A DNA stretch of 64,000 nucleotides from Eremophila alpestris peregrina (lineage: Eukaryota > Chordata > Aves > Passeriformes > Alaudidae). A model generated the notes under the pieces. The model was not told where the DNA came from. It did not search any database and saw only the letters and a program-made list of their open reading frames with translations. A program made the translations under genes and the position numbers. The stretch covers positions 14,954,049-15,018,048 of the forward strand of contig WMCF01000014.1 of NCBI GenBank assembly GCA_009792885.1, read 5' to 3'. Positions 26,001-37,865 of the stretch are shown in pieces. The stretch's first letter is position 1; the number at the start of each line of letters is the position of its first letter.

Positions 26001-29000
26001 CAGCCTTTAATGCATTGGGACAGGCTAAGTCCTAAATTATACCCCAATGTTCATTTAGTATATTTGCAAAAGAATCCAGGTCTGGAGGAATGCACCACTC
26101 TAGGGTTTTTGCAGTCCTTTTCCCAAACTCCCAGTTAGTACACTTGAAAGCTATTACACAGTGTAACTTCCTTTCTTCCTGATTGATGTCATGGGTGGTG
26201 CAGAGTGTGTATCTGGCTGGTGTGTCCTGTGAGAACAGGTCCATTCTTTTGGTGGCTTCCAGAAGCCTCTCCAGACAGAGGGCTCCTTGTTATGACAGGT
26301 AGCTTTCTGAGCATTTCAACAGATGCTTGGGTATGCCAAAAGCATAAAGCACTTGGAAAGTGAACGTGCAGAATATTTCAACCACGTTTCTTAAAATAAA
26401 TGTCGTGGCTTAAATAATAGAAGTTTTCCTCACAGTCTGTAGAATAACCACTGAAGCTGAAATAGTGTTTGAGTTATTGGACGTGGCGTTTGCAAAATTT
26501 CCTCAAAATTTAGTAACTGTAGCAAGGTTTGGTGAGGTTTTGCTTTTTTTTTTCCTAGTGCTTATGTTTGAAACACCTCATCTCCTGCTCATCGTTTTCC
26601 AAGTCTGTTCAATTCCAATTGGCAGATTTAATAGTTGTGTACCAGGCACACATTTGGAATCCAGACAGCCTCAGCATTCTCATGTCTATGATGAACCAGA
26701 GGTCATCATAGCTGTAGGACTGAATCAGATAATGCCTTGCAGTCGGCTCATGGCTGTGAGGGGTGACAGCCCTTGTATTCCCTCACATTTCACTGGCCAC
26801 TGGAGGAAGATTCCTGGTGTTCAGTGCCATGGCATCTGGACACATGAAAATATCCAGCTACAGCACACAGTGCATCTCCATGGGGAAAGGCTGGGGTTTG
26901 CTTTGGCACTATGCACTGAGATGAGCAGCAACCTACTGGTGAGAATCAAGGCATGCTGGTGGGAGATAGTGCTGGGAAAGCGATGACGGAGAGGTGTAGG
27001 AATCCCAGGGAAGGCTGGATGTGGTGGCTCAGCTGGTGCAGCCTTTCCCTCACTCTTGCATAAGACGATGTGAGGTGACGAAGAACTTAGCTGTGATCAG
27101 TCCTGTTCTGGCGTTAATTACCGATGACTGCATCGCTTTTGATAGAATTAGAGGAGTGTGTAATAGGCCTGCAATTAAGCCTGATTTTGATCTTAGCAGC
27201 TTCAGACAATAAAAATGAAAATGTCATTTGAGATGAGTTTAAGTATTTTTAACAGTGTTGCTCAAAGAGGAAAAGAGCAGAGTAGTCAGTGGTTGGTCAG
27301 AACAAGAGAATATGACCTACTTTCATTTCTAAACCAAACATTTGGCCACACTATTCTTATCTGCATATTTAAGTTTTTCCTGCGTCTTTCCTTTGTACCA
27401 AACCAGGTGACTGCTGTATCACTGCCTTTATTTAGGAAGGGAAACTCATTCAGAAACACTGTGCTCCTTGTCCTTTTTTGCAGCTAATTCCTTTTACAAG
27501 TTTCACAGCAGGGGAAACTGGATGTGTGTATTGCCAAGCAAAGCATGCTTGGTAGGAAAGATACATCCTTTATTGTGTATATATTATATATGCTGTTGCA
27601 GAGAGCACCTTTGTCACTCGTACTCAACCACTGAGTTATTAAGAGCTTTGGACAGTGTTACACAGAGAAAAAGATAAAAATAGGGTGTCTGACGCATGCA
27701 TCCCATGTTGCACGCCAGGAAACTGAATCGCTCTTCCACCAAGTACAGTACCCCAGAGCACACATGGAAAATATGCATAGATATGAACATACGAGATCTT
27801 TCCTCACTGAGAAAAGTGCTCAGTCACCCTTTTTTCCCATCCAATTTTAAATTGATCTTGTTTGATATTCCCTTTGACTGCTGGCAAACCTAACAGACTG
27901 GAGTCCCACAACTCTGCTATTACAGCTACTGCTCCTCCCTGTTGAACATGTGACAATAATACCTATCTTCCATGTTTTGAGGGAACTGTGGAATATTCTT
28001 ATTGCACCCAGCTGACAGTAAGCAGGATCTTTCCCATTAACCAGACATCTGCAGCGTGCTGAAAACTCCCAAGGCTCAACACTGTCTGTCATGGAAATAG
28101 TTCAGTGGGTGCATAATCTAAAGTAAGTCATTCACAGTATGTGCCCCTTTAAATGTTAATCCTTGCATTGCTTTCTTTTATTGCTTCTGTTGGCATACAT
28201 GATTACATGACATAATATAAAAGTAAATAATGTGATGCAATGGGTAAAGCTCAAAGGGAAATACAAACTGGAGATCAGATGCTTCCTAACGCAGAATGTG
28301 ACATAAAACTTACAGTGACGTGAGTGTGAATTTTTCTTATTTTGAGGGCATCAAAATCAAGCATATAGCAATTACATGAGTCTTTCTGGGTGTTTCTGGC
28401 ACTTTCTAAGTTGGGGAGTAAGTGACTTTGGATCAAGCAAAGTATGGCTCTGCTCTAAGACAGAGCCTTTAGAAAAAGCAAATGTAAATTTAGCTTGAAG
28501 ATTACAAACCTTAAAAAACAATGCAAAACATGCATCTGAGATCTTGTTTATTTTCCAGCATGTGAACACTTTTCGGGGGAAGGCAGGTGTGTAAAGCTGA
28601 GAACTATGGGTGTTTGATAGCCTCCTGGTAGGAAACCTGTGGGAAAAGCACAAGCTGAGGCTCAGCAGTAGGTTACAAGGTATGGCAGCAGCCAAGTTCA
28701 GATTTAAAGATAAAGCCTGAAATAGCAGAACCCAGTGCAAGACCAACATTTTTGGTCCTCTTTGCCCGTATTCAGTAAAACATATGGGTACCTTGGTGTG
28801 CGATTTTGCTTTTGCTGAATTGAGGTTTGAGTTACTCGCTAGTCTATTTTTACATTTTAAGCAGCCTTGTAACTCAATATGTGTTTGTTTTAATTTTACA
28901 CTCTCTATAAAAAGCATCCTCCATGACGACTTGGAGAAGTGACCGCTGGCAATGCATAGAAATTTATTTGCCTGGCATGTCTCACTGTCTTACTTTTCCC

Positions 29001-29520
29001 CCTGCAAACCCACGTGCTGGTCTTGATCAAAAATACCCCGGGATACCTTGTGTCTCCTTCCTTACCTAAGCTTTGAGGCTCTGGAAGTGGTTGAGGTAGG
29101 GAAGATCAGCTTGGGACAAATCCAGGTCACTCCACCAGCCCTGCTCACACACACTGTTGGAATTAATGAGCAGCCAGGCTGTCATGTGGGGGGAACAGGG
29201 TGGTGATGAGTAGGACAGTGGCTTCCCTGTGGCCACTGACTGTACTGGGAGCACACCTGTGCTCACCTCAAGCTGCATGTCTGTCTCCAGGGGGGAAAGC
29301 CAGGAATCCCTCTTTTTGCAGCATAGTGCTGATGTGTGTGTCAGGGGCCGTAGCAGTGGGTGTTCCATGTGGAGCTGGAGGGAGGTTCACAGTCCATGGC
29401 ATCCTGCTGAAGGCAGTATACAGGCATGGCTCTGCTTTTCTCTCTGTTGTTTTGCTGATAGTGCAGATTTTCAAACTGCCACTAATGTGTTTTCAATTTG
29501 ACAATGCTGGCATGGAACCC

Positions 29521-29580
29521 TCATATCATACCATATCATATCATATCATATCATATCATATCATATCATATCATATCATA
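29521..29580 (+). repeat. (TCATA)12 pentanucleotide microsatellite
   Basis: Twelve units of TCATA fill exactly 60 bases, with a single variant (CCATA) as unit 3. The other eleven are identical, which suggests recent expansion and likely length polymorphism. The open frame reading SYHIISYHII across it is a repeat artefact. It lies 1.7 kb upstream of the second exon. Confidence 0.95.
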
Positions 29581-31236
29581 AATGTCACAACCCCCTGGCT
29601 CTGAGCTGCCTTTGTTGTTGTCTCAGGAATGCAGAGACAAAATAATATAGTGCTGATAAAATAATGTAGTGCTAGAAGTGAGGCTTGTCCTCCTCCTATC
29701 CCTGCATCCTTCCAGCATTCACGTGTCTTAGGTAAGGATATAAAAATTGCTGCACCAAATCAAAGGAAAATGCTTCTGTTCTGCTCTTTGCTTTTCTGAC
29801 CAAATATGGGCTGAAAACTTTATATTGTGCTCGATTAGTGATGGAAGATGTGTCTAGGCTCATCATCCTCTCTTCCTCATGCACTGGTTGCTGTGGTACC
29901 TGAAACTTTGCCTCTATGAATTACTATTGCCATTCAGCATGTTTGATAGTAGAGGGAGAGCTTTGGGCCTGTTAGTACCCAACAGAATTTTGCAGGGCTC
30001 AAGGAGTAAAAGTGATTCAAGATCTCTTTTTTTAATAGCATTCCTGCCATCAGATGGTAATAGAGAGGTAACATGAAATTGCTTTGTAAGATTTACAGAG
30101 AGTGAAAACAGACAAAATACAAATATAAGCAGCATTTGATACATGGGTTTCACCACTTGCTTTCAGCTTTATTTAGCTTTGAACTTGCATCTACCTTAAA
30201 ACTAATGTCGCTCCTCACCAAATTACGATAATTTTTGATCTGTCATATTCAGTGATGGTGCATAACTCATGCCCAAATCCACCGGAACCATTCACAGAGG
30301 AACCTAAGCCTAGAACAAAGTGAGCAGGTTTGCTATAGGGTGGGCATCTTCTGGGACAGAGCACCTCGTCCACATTCCTCTCTCCTATAGTTGCTGCATC
30401 CTCCCTTCCCTTGGGACAAGGCTTCACCACTTACCCCTGAAAGATAACTGCTTTTGTGAGAGTCATCTCGCAATGTCAGGTGGTAGCCACAAGTGGGATG
30501 TTGTCTGGGGACTCCACAGCAGTGAGAACTCTGAGTAGCTTCTACAGGAGATGGTGTGGATGAGGTCAGGCTCTGCTTCCTCCACATCTTGTGGCAGAAA
30601 TAACTCCTGTTGTCATCGGAGCAGTCACTGTGAATGTGGATGAGGCTCAAGCCAGGCCCAAGAGCTTCAATGAGATTTTTGTGTGATTATAACAAGAACT
30701 TGACACACATGGTGAGCTACTAATAATGTGTATGTGATCTGTCTCCATGCTGTCCCAGGAGGTATTTACCGGCATAAAAATCAGCTAATGAGGGGACAGG
30801 TCACAAGCAGCCAATTGCTGTTGCATGAGGGATGTCACAGGAAGCATGGGGATGGACGAGCTGTGTCCTTTCCTCTTGCAAAATCTGTTGGTTTTGCATC
30901 CCTCAGTACTGTGAAGGAACATCGAGTTCATTGTATTTTCTTGCTGAACACTGCAGCAGAATTTATGCAAAGTTTTCTGCAGATGTAGCAGGAGTGCTCA
31001 AAAGCTCAGCCCATCTAAAGTGCCTCAGGTCCTTTAGGATAATGAGACATTTTGTGAGTTCACCTTTGTATTGTACCAATATTACATTACAGGAAAAATG
31101 GAAGGGGGGAACTTAACACATAGCACCTGTCACAAGTTCTCTCCTTGAATTAGGCTCTCCTGCTTATAAAAATTTAATTGATTCCTAGCAGTTTCTGTGC
31201 GAGGTGCTCAGTGGGCGTTTTCTGTTCTCCCGCCAG

Positions 31237-31439
31237 CTCCACGGTTACTTAGAAAGCGAGCCGCTCACGCTGCAGCTGTTCATTGGGACGGCAGACGACC
31301 GCCTGCTGCGACCCCATGCCTTCTACCAGGTTCACCGCATCACCGGCAAGACAGTTTCCACCACCAGCCACGAAACAATACTTTCCAACACCAAAGTCCT
31401 GGAAATTCCACTTCTTCCAGAGAACAACATGAGAGCAAT
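31237..31439 (+). CDS. NFATC1: NFATC1 coding exon, RHR-N core and AP-1 contact segment
   Basis: This 203-bp exon starts after TTCTCCCGCCAG and ends at GCAAT/gtaaga. It holds 67 codons from LHGYLESEPL to LLPENNMRA plus two bases of a split codon. It is the core of the RHR-N immunoglobulin-like fold. ADDRLLRPH contains the Arg-Leu pair at the position of human NFATC2 Arg466-Ile467, which contacts Fos-Jun on composite NFAT:AP-1 sites. FYQVHRITGKTV is the most conserved family block. DDRLLRPHAF and SHETILSNTK match what I recall of NFATC1; NFATC2 has ERILKPHAF and YEKIVGNTK. The start is set by the AG acceptor and frame continuity. CpG content is higher than in the flanking introns. Confidence 0.97.
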
Positions 31440-32349
31440 GTAAGACCCAGGCACCGTATCTGACTCCTAGCAGTTTTGTCTGGGTCACCTCACCTAATTT
31501 CCTTGGGGTTTGTTTCTTTCTTTTTGTACACAATTTTCCCTATCCTTTCTTTACCTACATTTCTCTCTGTAATAGTAGGTTTTTACAACTTTGCTGAGAC
31601 AAATTGCTGCTAATCAGCCTAACAGCAAAATGAATGTCACAAATATTTATGACACCTGATTTGCTTTCATTCTAAAGTTTCAGCCAATGTGCTTATTTGC
31701 CATTTAAAATAAGTATCTCGGTTACTGAGCTGTAAATATCTCCTACCTCAGCTCCTGCATTTAGTTTCTAAATATGACACCTGTTGCTCCTATATGCACT
31801 AGCACAAGGAACAGAGCTGATTAAAATTTATCTTTGGATGTCAAAGGAAACTCTTAGAGACAATTTCCAAGTACCCTTGTGATTTTTCTCAGATGAATAA
31901 AACCACTCACTTCTCACATAATAAAACTCAGCATCTTTCATGGCACTTGTTTACAAGTAAATCTTCCAGAACTCAGATGTTACCTCTGAGAGCCTTTATT
32001 CAAAGGTGATGCAATTTACAGACTGAGTTGTTAAACTGGGCTAAGTTTAGTGCAGAAAAGCAAGCATGGATATCTTAGGATAACTGAGTGATAATTAAGT
32101 TCGCTGTAGGTCCATTAAACATCTGTAAACATGGTTATAGGATGTTGTATAAAGGTTAAAATAGCCTTCTGTGTAAGTGACATACATGAAACTTTCCACA
32201 CAATTTAATCCTGTCCTCTTTGTACCCCTCCTTCAAATCAACCTTGCCCCTTATCTGAGTTGTCTCCACCCTCATTCAAATCATCCTGTTATCTGAGGTG
32301 TCTGCCTTGGGAGGAATTTCTGTGTGCTTGTATGCAAGTACAGTTCTCG

Positions 32350-32422
32350 GTGTGTGTGTATAAATATAAATGTATTCATATTTATATATAAATGCATGCA
32401 TCTTGTGTGTGTATATATATAG
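32350..32422 (+). repeat. TG/TA-rich microsatellite region
   Basis: Two short (TG)n runs and (TA)n runs are interspersed with AT-rich sequence, including GTGTGTGTGTATAAATATAA near the start and TGTGTGTGTATATATATAG near the end. It is an interrupted dinucleotide repeat. Confidence 0.7.
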
Positions 32423-33806
32423 GGAGATAGAAAGCAAGAAATCCTGACCTCTGCCAAACCAAATACCATGGGAAAATCACAATTTCACTCCTTGTTTTTC
32501 CTACAGTTTTCCATGCCTTAAAAAAGTGGAAAATGCTATCAGACACCTAAAGCCCTTCCACACATAGTGGTTATTAGAAGCTGGTTTGCAGTGTCATGTA
32601 CAACATGCCCTGGAGTGCCTCATGTAAATAGAAGAGCCAGAATATGTTTAGCTGCATTGCCAGCTGGGCTTAGAGTGATCACTCAAGACCTGAGGATCCC
32701 TCTCAGTGCATTGTGTTAAAAGTCACTACAAGCCTTCAAAATTATTGGCCCTGTTTGCTCCCATCCTAAGTTGGTGGGGCTACATTGGGGTTAAGGAAAT
32801 TTCACCAATTTATCCAGTTTATTTATTTATCCAGTTTTAATCACATTTTTGGCCATCTAGGAACATTATTACAATTTCATTCATCTTTCTCCCTAAAATA
32901 AAGATAAGTTACACAGTTTGGGAGCCAAGCTGAATATTTTTGTGGCGTGCATGCCAGATTGTAGTACAGCTCACTCAAGAATCACAAACAATGCTTTGGC
33001 ATATATAAGCCTTACATGTCAGCAGTCTAAAACCTCATGTAGCACTACCAATGAATTGAAATTTGGAGCCAAGGACTTTTCTCACACTTTATGTGTTCAG
33101 GCCTTGATTCAATGAAACACCAGAACTCATCTTCCCATTTAAACTTTTGCACATTTAGCTGTTCCTATTGACTTCAGATTTTAATGTCCATGACTTTACA
33201 AGGTTGAATTTAAATACTTTTTCTTCTCTGAACATGAATTGTATGTCAATAATTATTCAATTTACAAGTGTTGCTATAGGAGAGAGAAAATGGAGAAATG
33301 CACTGTTTCTTCCATATCTAGTGGATCTTTGCATAGAATTTTGACATGGGTATAAATACTCTGTAATTCTTATGGCTTCACCTGCTAGTAAGCATTGTTG
33401 GGAATCTTTAATACTTTCATTAGTTCCTTTGATCGTATCAGCAAGGGCATTTTTTAAATTCTGAAATCCATACTGTAGAAAAAATGCAGATCAAAACCCT
33501 GCTGCCATAGTGCATGTTTGCAGTTTGCTTCAGAACAGAGCTTCAAAGGTCTGGAGGGGGAATTAAACTCTTTGAATGCAAAATAAAGTTAACTAAGCAT
33601 ATTCAATGTAATAAAATGCATGCTAAAGACCAGTACCCAGAAGAAATTGCCACATAGGCTTTGTAGTCATGGCCAAGGCAGAGGTATTTTTGCAGTGAGT
33701 TTTTGAGTGCATATGTTTATGTCTTTTGTTCTGGGAGCTTCTTCTGTTGATATATTCTTTGGTTAAAATCCTGACTTGTAAACTTATCCAGGAGAAAACC
33801 AAAGTT

Positions 33807-33822
33807 AAAAAAAAAAAAAAAA
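33807..33822 (+). repeat. poly(A) run, 16 A
   Basis: Sixteen A bases are followed by GAGAGAATG. No linked retroposon is recognised. Confidence 0.8.
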
Positions 33823-34497
33823 GAGAGAATGAGGTCAGAAATTGTGGTAGTCGTATCTGATGAAAAGCAAGTTTTTCCCTAATGTGGGGAGATGACTGAG
33901 TTTAGTTTTTTTCATGCTTCAGCTCAGCACTCAGCTTGGGAGTATTTCCAACTCATTGAAATACAAACAAATTGACAATAGAACTGACCTCAGGGGGAGA
34001 GCTGTGCTCATTAATAAGAATTTCAGGACTTCACCCTAGATTGAAAATCTTGTCAGATTTTTGTCCAGATTAGTTGTAACAAGTAAAATTGTAAGTAGCC
34101 CAGCATTCTGGGTTAGTAACAGTTTCTGCACTGCTGTCACATCCTACTGACTTTTCTAGTCTCCATGTTTCTTTGGGCTTTGATTAATCTTTAACTACAA
34201 TCCTTACAGGATGCAATGGAGAGGAAGAGTATTTTAGATTTTTTTCTCTGGGAACTGAGGTAACATCCTAAATTTGTGCGCTTTACAGCAGCCACTGCTG
34301 CTGCTACCAATAGCCCCAGCTCATCTGCTTGGGAATGCAAGTACTAAACAAAGTCTGCTGCATTCAGCCTGGTCATTGGGTTGTGCCTGACAGATTTTTT
34401 TAAGAAGAGCATGCAGGAGAGAGGGAAGATATTGCACACTCGTGTTTTCCTGAAATCTTGAAGTGAATTGAATTGCCCTGTGTTTCCTTTTGGATAG

Positions 34498-34670
34498 CAT
34501 CGACTGTGCTGGGATATTGAAACTCCGAAACTCAGACATTGAGCTGCGCAAGGGAGAGACAGACATTGGTCGGAAGAACACACGTGTGCGTCTGGTCTTC
34601 AGGGTTCATATCCCACAAGCCAATGGCAGGACCCTCTCCTTGCAAGTAGCCTCCAACCCCATTGAGTGCT
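34498..34670 (+). CDS. NFATC1: NFATC1 coding exon, end of RHR-N and start of linker
   Basis: This 173-bp exon starts after CCTTTTGGATAG and ends at GAGTGCT/gtaagt. Its first base completes an Ile codon; 57 codons follow (IDCAGILKLR to ASNPIEC), then one base of a split Ser codon. IELRKGETDIGRKNTRVRL is the last strand region of the DNA-binding domain. The Thr in GETDIG corresponds to NFATC2 Thr533, another Fos-Jun contact. RVHIPQANGRTLSLQVASN matches NFATC1, where the human form has HVPQPSGRTLSL by my recollection. The SNPIEC end leads into the linker whose next two residues, Gln-Arg, come from the following exon and bind DNA in NFATC2 (Gln571, Arg572). Confidence 0.97.
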
Positions 34671-34716
34671 GTAAGTAGCAACAAACATCCTCCTCTCGCT
34701 GGGTATTATCAGAAAA

Positions 34717-34835
34717 TCTTCTAATCAATAAGGTTGGAAAAGACGGCTAAGATAATTGAGTCCACTGTTAACTCAGCACTGCCGTGTCCACACACCTTTT
34801 GAACAGTTTTTAACAATTCCACCCCATATGCAGTC
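34717..34835 (-). mobile_element. CR1 LINE 3'-end fragment
   Basis: The stretch AATAAGGTTGGAAAAGAC, then CTAAGATAATTGAGTCCACTG and CAGCACTGCC, follows the reverse complement of the avian CR1 3' region (GGTTGGAAAAGACCTCTAAGATCATCGAGTCC type). The element's sense strand is therefore minus. It is diverged and truncated, so the limits are approximate. It begins about 45 bases after an NFATC1 splice donor. Confidence 0.75.
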
Positions 34836-36179
34836 TTTGTCCACGCCAACGTGCTCAACACTGCTTTTGCTTTACCTGTCTAGTTAGTGAACTTTAATGT
34901 GCTTTCCAAAAGTACGTGGTTTACACTGAGAACAGAGTATATATGTCTTAGGAAAAAATGTGTAGCTTTTTGCATTGAGTGCTGTAGGAAAAACACATAG
35001 TTACAAGTAAAAAACAGTTAAACTTTTTTAATAATAGACCTGGGAGTGACAGGGCATTTGGTTTTGGTGACTCCTTAACATCAAGGTAACTGCTGTAGAA
35101 GTTTGGAAAACATCTCTCATGTCCTCTTTATTCTGTCTCCCCATCATAAAGCAAAAACCAGCAAACAAAACCCCAGCCCCTTTGATAAGGATGTATAAGA
35201 ATATATAAGTATATATAGCAATGTACTAGAGCTGACACCCTGGCCTGCAGCTTCAGAAAAGCTAAAGAAACTAGGTTTCTGCACTGGGGTTGCTTGAAAG
35301 AAACAGACTATATTTTATCAGATACACTGGGACATCCTTCAAAGATACCTGTATCATTTCTGCTTTATAAACAAAACAAAACATACCTGCTTTGTGTAGC
35401 TTTAACACTCTGGCATAAGTGGTGGAAGCTGAACTTCAGTCTAACTCCCAATGCTATTTTGATTGGCAGGATGGACTGAAACAATTTTTAAAGGTTGAAT
35501 TCCATCCACAAAGTGGATCTTTCTGATGCTGACAGAGTAGGGGGGGAAATTTAACATCTGGCAGGTATGTGAGGAGCGAGCTCTGGCAGAGGGAATGGAG
35601 GGGAAGGCCTGACCATTCCTAGCTCCATTCATGCTGGAGAGCAAAGCAAATAATGTGAGGAGTCATGGTTTCATCCTGCAGTTGAAGTTTATGAGAGCTT
35701 TTCAGTTGCTACACAGCAGGATAGTTTGAATCTATCCTGAATTGGTCTGTGCAAAGATGTGATGGGGAGGCCAAGGAGCCACTGAATGTGAAGCTGATTG
35801 GATTTGTATCAGGGTACTGTAGCTTTGAGTGTTGTTTAATGAGCAAAAGCATGGTGCATGCCTGCTGAAAGAAGGGGAAAGCAAGAGAAAAAATAAGTGC
35901 TAGTGTTATTTCCCGTGCAGAATGTGGAATAAGCTGGTGCCAAAAACTTCATACATTTCGTAGTGCATGTGACGCCACAAGGAACCATATAATCTAGATA
36001 AAATGTTGCACCATCCCTCGAAGTAGCACTCTCTTCATGTCCCAGTTGAGGAGGGATAAAATTTGTGCCACAAGAATACCAGATTCAGTTTACATGGATC
36101 CATGTGTGCTTGACCAGTCAGGTTATTTTGGAAATACCTTCTCTAAAGTGTGAGCTGCTGCTGGATCTCAAGGGCCATG

Positions 36180-36197
36180 GCTGCTGCTGCTGCTGCT
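36180..36197 (+). repeat. short CTG trinucleotide run
   Basis: About six CTG units (GGCTGCTGCTGCTGCTGCT) lie in intronic sequence. It is short and not near a splice site. Confidence 0.75.
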
Positions 36198-36578
36198 ACA
36201 AGAGAGTTTGCAGAATTGACAATAGGGTGTATACTGACTGAAACAAATTTCGGACATGCGTGATTACCTTGTCATTTGTGCCTTGTAAACACCCGGCATA
36301 TATGCTAGACACAGAGTGAGGGAAAATTATTTAATATACCCTTTCTGATGTGGTACATAGCATGCTGAGTTTTAAAACACTTGTTCTTTGTGAATATTTT
36401 GAATCTGTACTGCTGTTTAACACTATTGCTTACAATCAAAGCACTTGAAAGTGAACCATGTTTCCTTGTGACCTTGTGACCTTTCTTTGTTTCTGTATCA
36501 AACTCAGCTTATCTTATGAGGGTAAGCATTAAGTTACTTCTAATGCAGTATTTACTTTTTTGTGTGTTTGTGGTTGCC

Positions 36579-36596
36579 TTTTTTTTTTTTTTTTTT
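36579..36596 (+). repeat. 18-T tract upstream of an NFATC1 acceptor
   Basis: Eighteen T bases end 22 bases before the exon start at 36619. The tract may act as an extended polypyrimidine tract for that acceptor. Its length could vary between individuals and between sequencing reads. Confidence 0.85.
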
Positions 36597-36618
36597 AATC
36601 TTCTTTATAACTCTCCAG

Positions 36619-36759
36619 CTCAGAGATCTGCCCAAGAACTGCCTCTGGTGGAGAAGCAAAGTACCGACAGCTTTCCTGTTACTGGAGGGAAAAAAATGGT
36701 ACTGACTGGTCATAACTTTCTGCAAGACTCCAAAGTCATCTTTGTGGAGAAAGCACCAG
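36619..36759 (+). CDS. NFATC1: NFATC1 coding exon, linker and start of RHR-C (IPT/TIG)
   Basis: This 141-bp exon starts after ATAACTCTCCAG and ends at GCACCAG/gtatgt. Two bases complete the Ser codon; 46 codons follow (QRSAQELPLV to VIFVEKAP), then one base of an Asp codon. The first residues, Gln-Arg, are the linker pair that reads DNA in NFATC2. The rest opens the RHR-C domain, an Ig-like IPT/TIG fold used for DNA-backbone contact and dimer formation on kappaB-like sites. QELPLVEKQSTDS and KKMVLTGHNFLQDSKVIF match NFATC1 almost residue for residue from memory and clearly differ from NFATC2 (VERQDTDSCL) and NFATC3 (IEKYSINSCS). This exon gives the firmest paralogue call. Confidence 0.97.
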
Positions 36760-37344
36760 GTATGTCTTTTCAATCTAGACTCAAATCTGCCTTCCCCCCT
36801 CCCTGTCTGTGTCAAATGATGGAAGGACAAATGGTAATAACATTTTCTTCTGCACATAATATGTTTTCCATGTCACGGGGCAAAGCTGTGGAAAGGATCT
36901 GAGCTGTGCCTAATGCTGAGGTTTCACACTGTGGCAACTGTAGGTATGGTTAGACAATAGAGACACTGAAAGTCAACCTTTGGTGTTTGTTTATTGTAGC
37001 AAACCATGAGTATAGCAGACAGGCCCTGTGAGAGGGCTGAGAAATCTCTGGTGCCATGTCCCCCTAAAGCCTGCAGTACAGGGCATCTTCCTAAACATTT
37101 CTGTAATTTGTGCTGTTGGTGGTGTGTGTGCACCTGTGTGTCCTGTGGCATTTACAAGGCACTGGCTGAGGAGGACTTGGAGCACACACATTCATTTGAA
37201 GGAGAGGTTTACCTCGAGGACTGAGGGAAGGACTGAATACAACTTCTCCTCGTCAGCACTGCTCCTGCAGTGCTGTGGTGGTGAGACTGGTTCTCCTGGA
37301 GAAGAGTCGCAGGCCAGGCTGAACCTGGGCAAATGGCATGGAGT

Positions 37345-37367
37345 GGGAGCTGGGGCTGGGGCTGGGG
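37345..37367 (+). repeat. GGGGCT hexamer run with G-quadruplex potential
   Basis: GGGAGCTGGGGCTGGGGC continues to a fourth G4 block, giving four G runs with loops of 2-4 bases. Intronic; no other signal nearby. Confidence 0.7.
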
Positions 37368-37815
37368 CAGGATGTGCCTGCAGGAGCGGTGGATCACAGG
37401 CTGACTGTGCCTGATGAGTGTGAATGCCCCCCGCGGGAATAAGCGGTGGGAGTGGGGCAGGGAGTCAAAGTCAAGGTCTGAAACGAGACTGCTAAGGATA
37501 GTTTTGAGTCTTGTTTTGGAAAGGGTTTCCCTGGCGCTGGCACAAGCTATGAATTCCTCAGCTGCCGACTGAACCCCCCACCCCGAACTTAAAACAATCC
37601 TGGGCACTCCTCAGGCCGCCTGCACCAGCTTTGACGCTGCGCCTGCTTAACCCTTTGTGTCCCTGAGGTTCCCACGCTGCACTCCTGCCCAGGGCCCCTA
37701 CCACAGGAACTTGGGCCCTGGGGCAGTATGGCAGGGAGAGCAGGGGAGGCTCTGGAGGCAAAGACACCCAAGTCTTTGGGCTCAGCAAGCTGAGGACAAA
37801 AGCAGAAGACTCCCC

Positions 37816-37865
37816 TGAACTTCCCCAACAGAATCCTGCCTGAACTTCCCCAACAGAATCCTGCC
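37816..37865 (+). repeat. exact 25-bp tandem duplication
   Basis: The unit starting TGAACTTCCCCAACAGAATC and ending CTGCC occurs twice back to back with no mismatch. Perfect identity points to a recent duplication. Confidence 0.95.

Larger units (their letters stand above)
7496..31236 (+). other. NFATC1: NFATC1 intron, 23.7 kb
   Basis: GT at 7496-7497 and AG at 31235-31236 bound this intron. The joined frame (HPIVQ then LHGYLE) is the expected NFAT sequence with no missing residue. No further coding exon is supported inside. Contents listed separately are a GT-rich tract (13016-13204), a CpG-rich patch (17211-17420), a 48-T run (17654-17701), a G-quadruplex motif (19495-19510), an A15 run (21830-21844), a 9-bp tandem (22978-23011) and a TCATA array (29521-29580). 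The rest looks like ordinary unique AT-rich intron. Confidence 0.93.
31440..34497 (+). other. NFATC1: NFATC1 intron, 3.06 kb
   Basis: GT at 31440 and AG at 34496-34497 bound this intron, which splits an Ile codon after its second base. It holds a TG/TA-rich microsatellite region (32350-32422) and a 16-A run (33807-33822). Nothing else is recognised. Confidence 0.93.
34671..36618 (+). other. NFATC1: NFATC1 intron, 1.95 kb
   Basis: GT at 34671 and AG at 36617-36618 bound this intron. It has a CR1-like fragment just after the donor, a short CTG run near 36180-36197 and an 18-T tract 22 bases before the acceptor. No further exon is seen. Confidence 0.93.

Noticed and set aside
26465..26986. 173-codon + open frame in the large intron
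   Set aside because: No domain or family resemblance seen. It contains low-complexity Phe/Leu sequence from a T run. Treated as a chance frame.
28372..28917. 181-codon minus-strand open frame
   Set aside because: No recognisable domain, ordinary intronic composition, and no splice or promoter signs. It is of a size expected by chance in 64 kb.
29200..29604. 134-codon + frame ending in SYHII repeats
   Set aside because: The C-terminal part is just the translated TCATA microsatellite. The rest has no domain or splice context.
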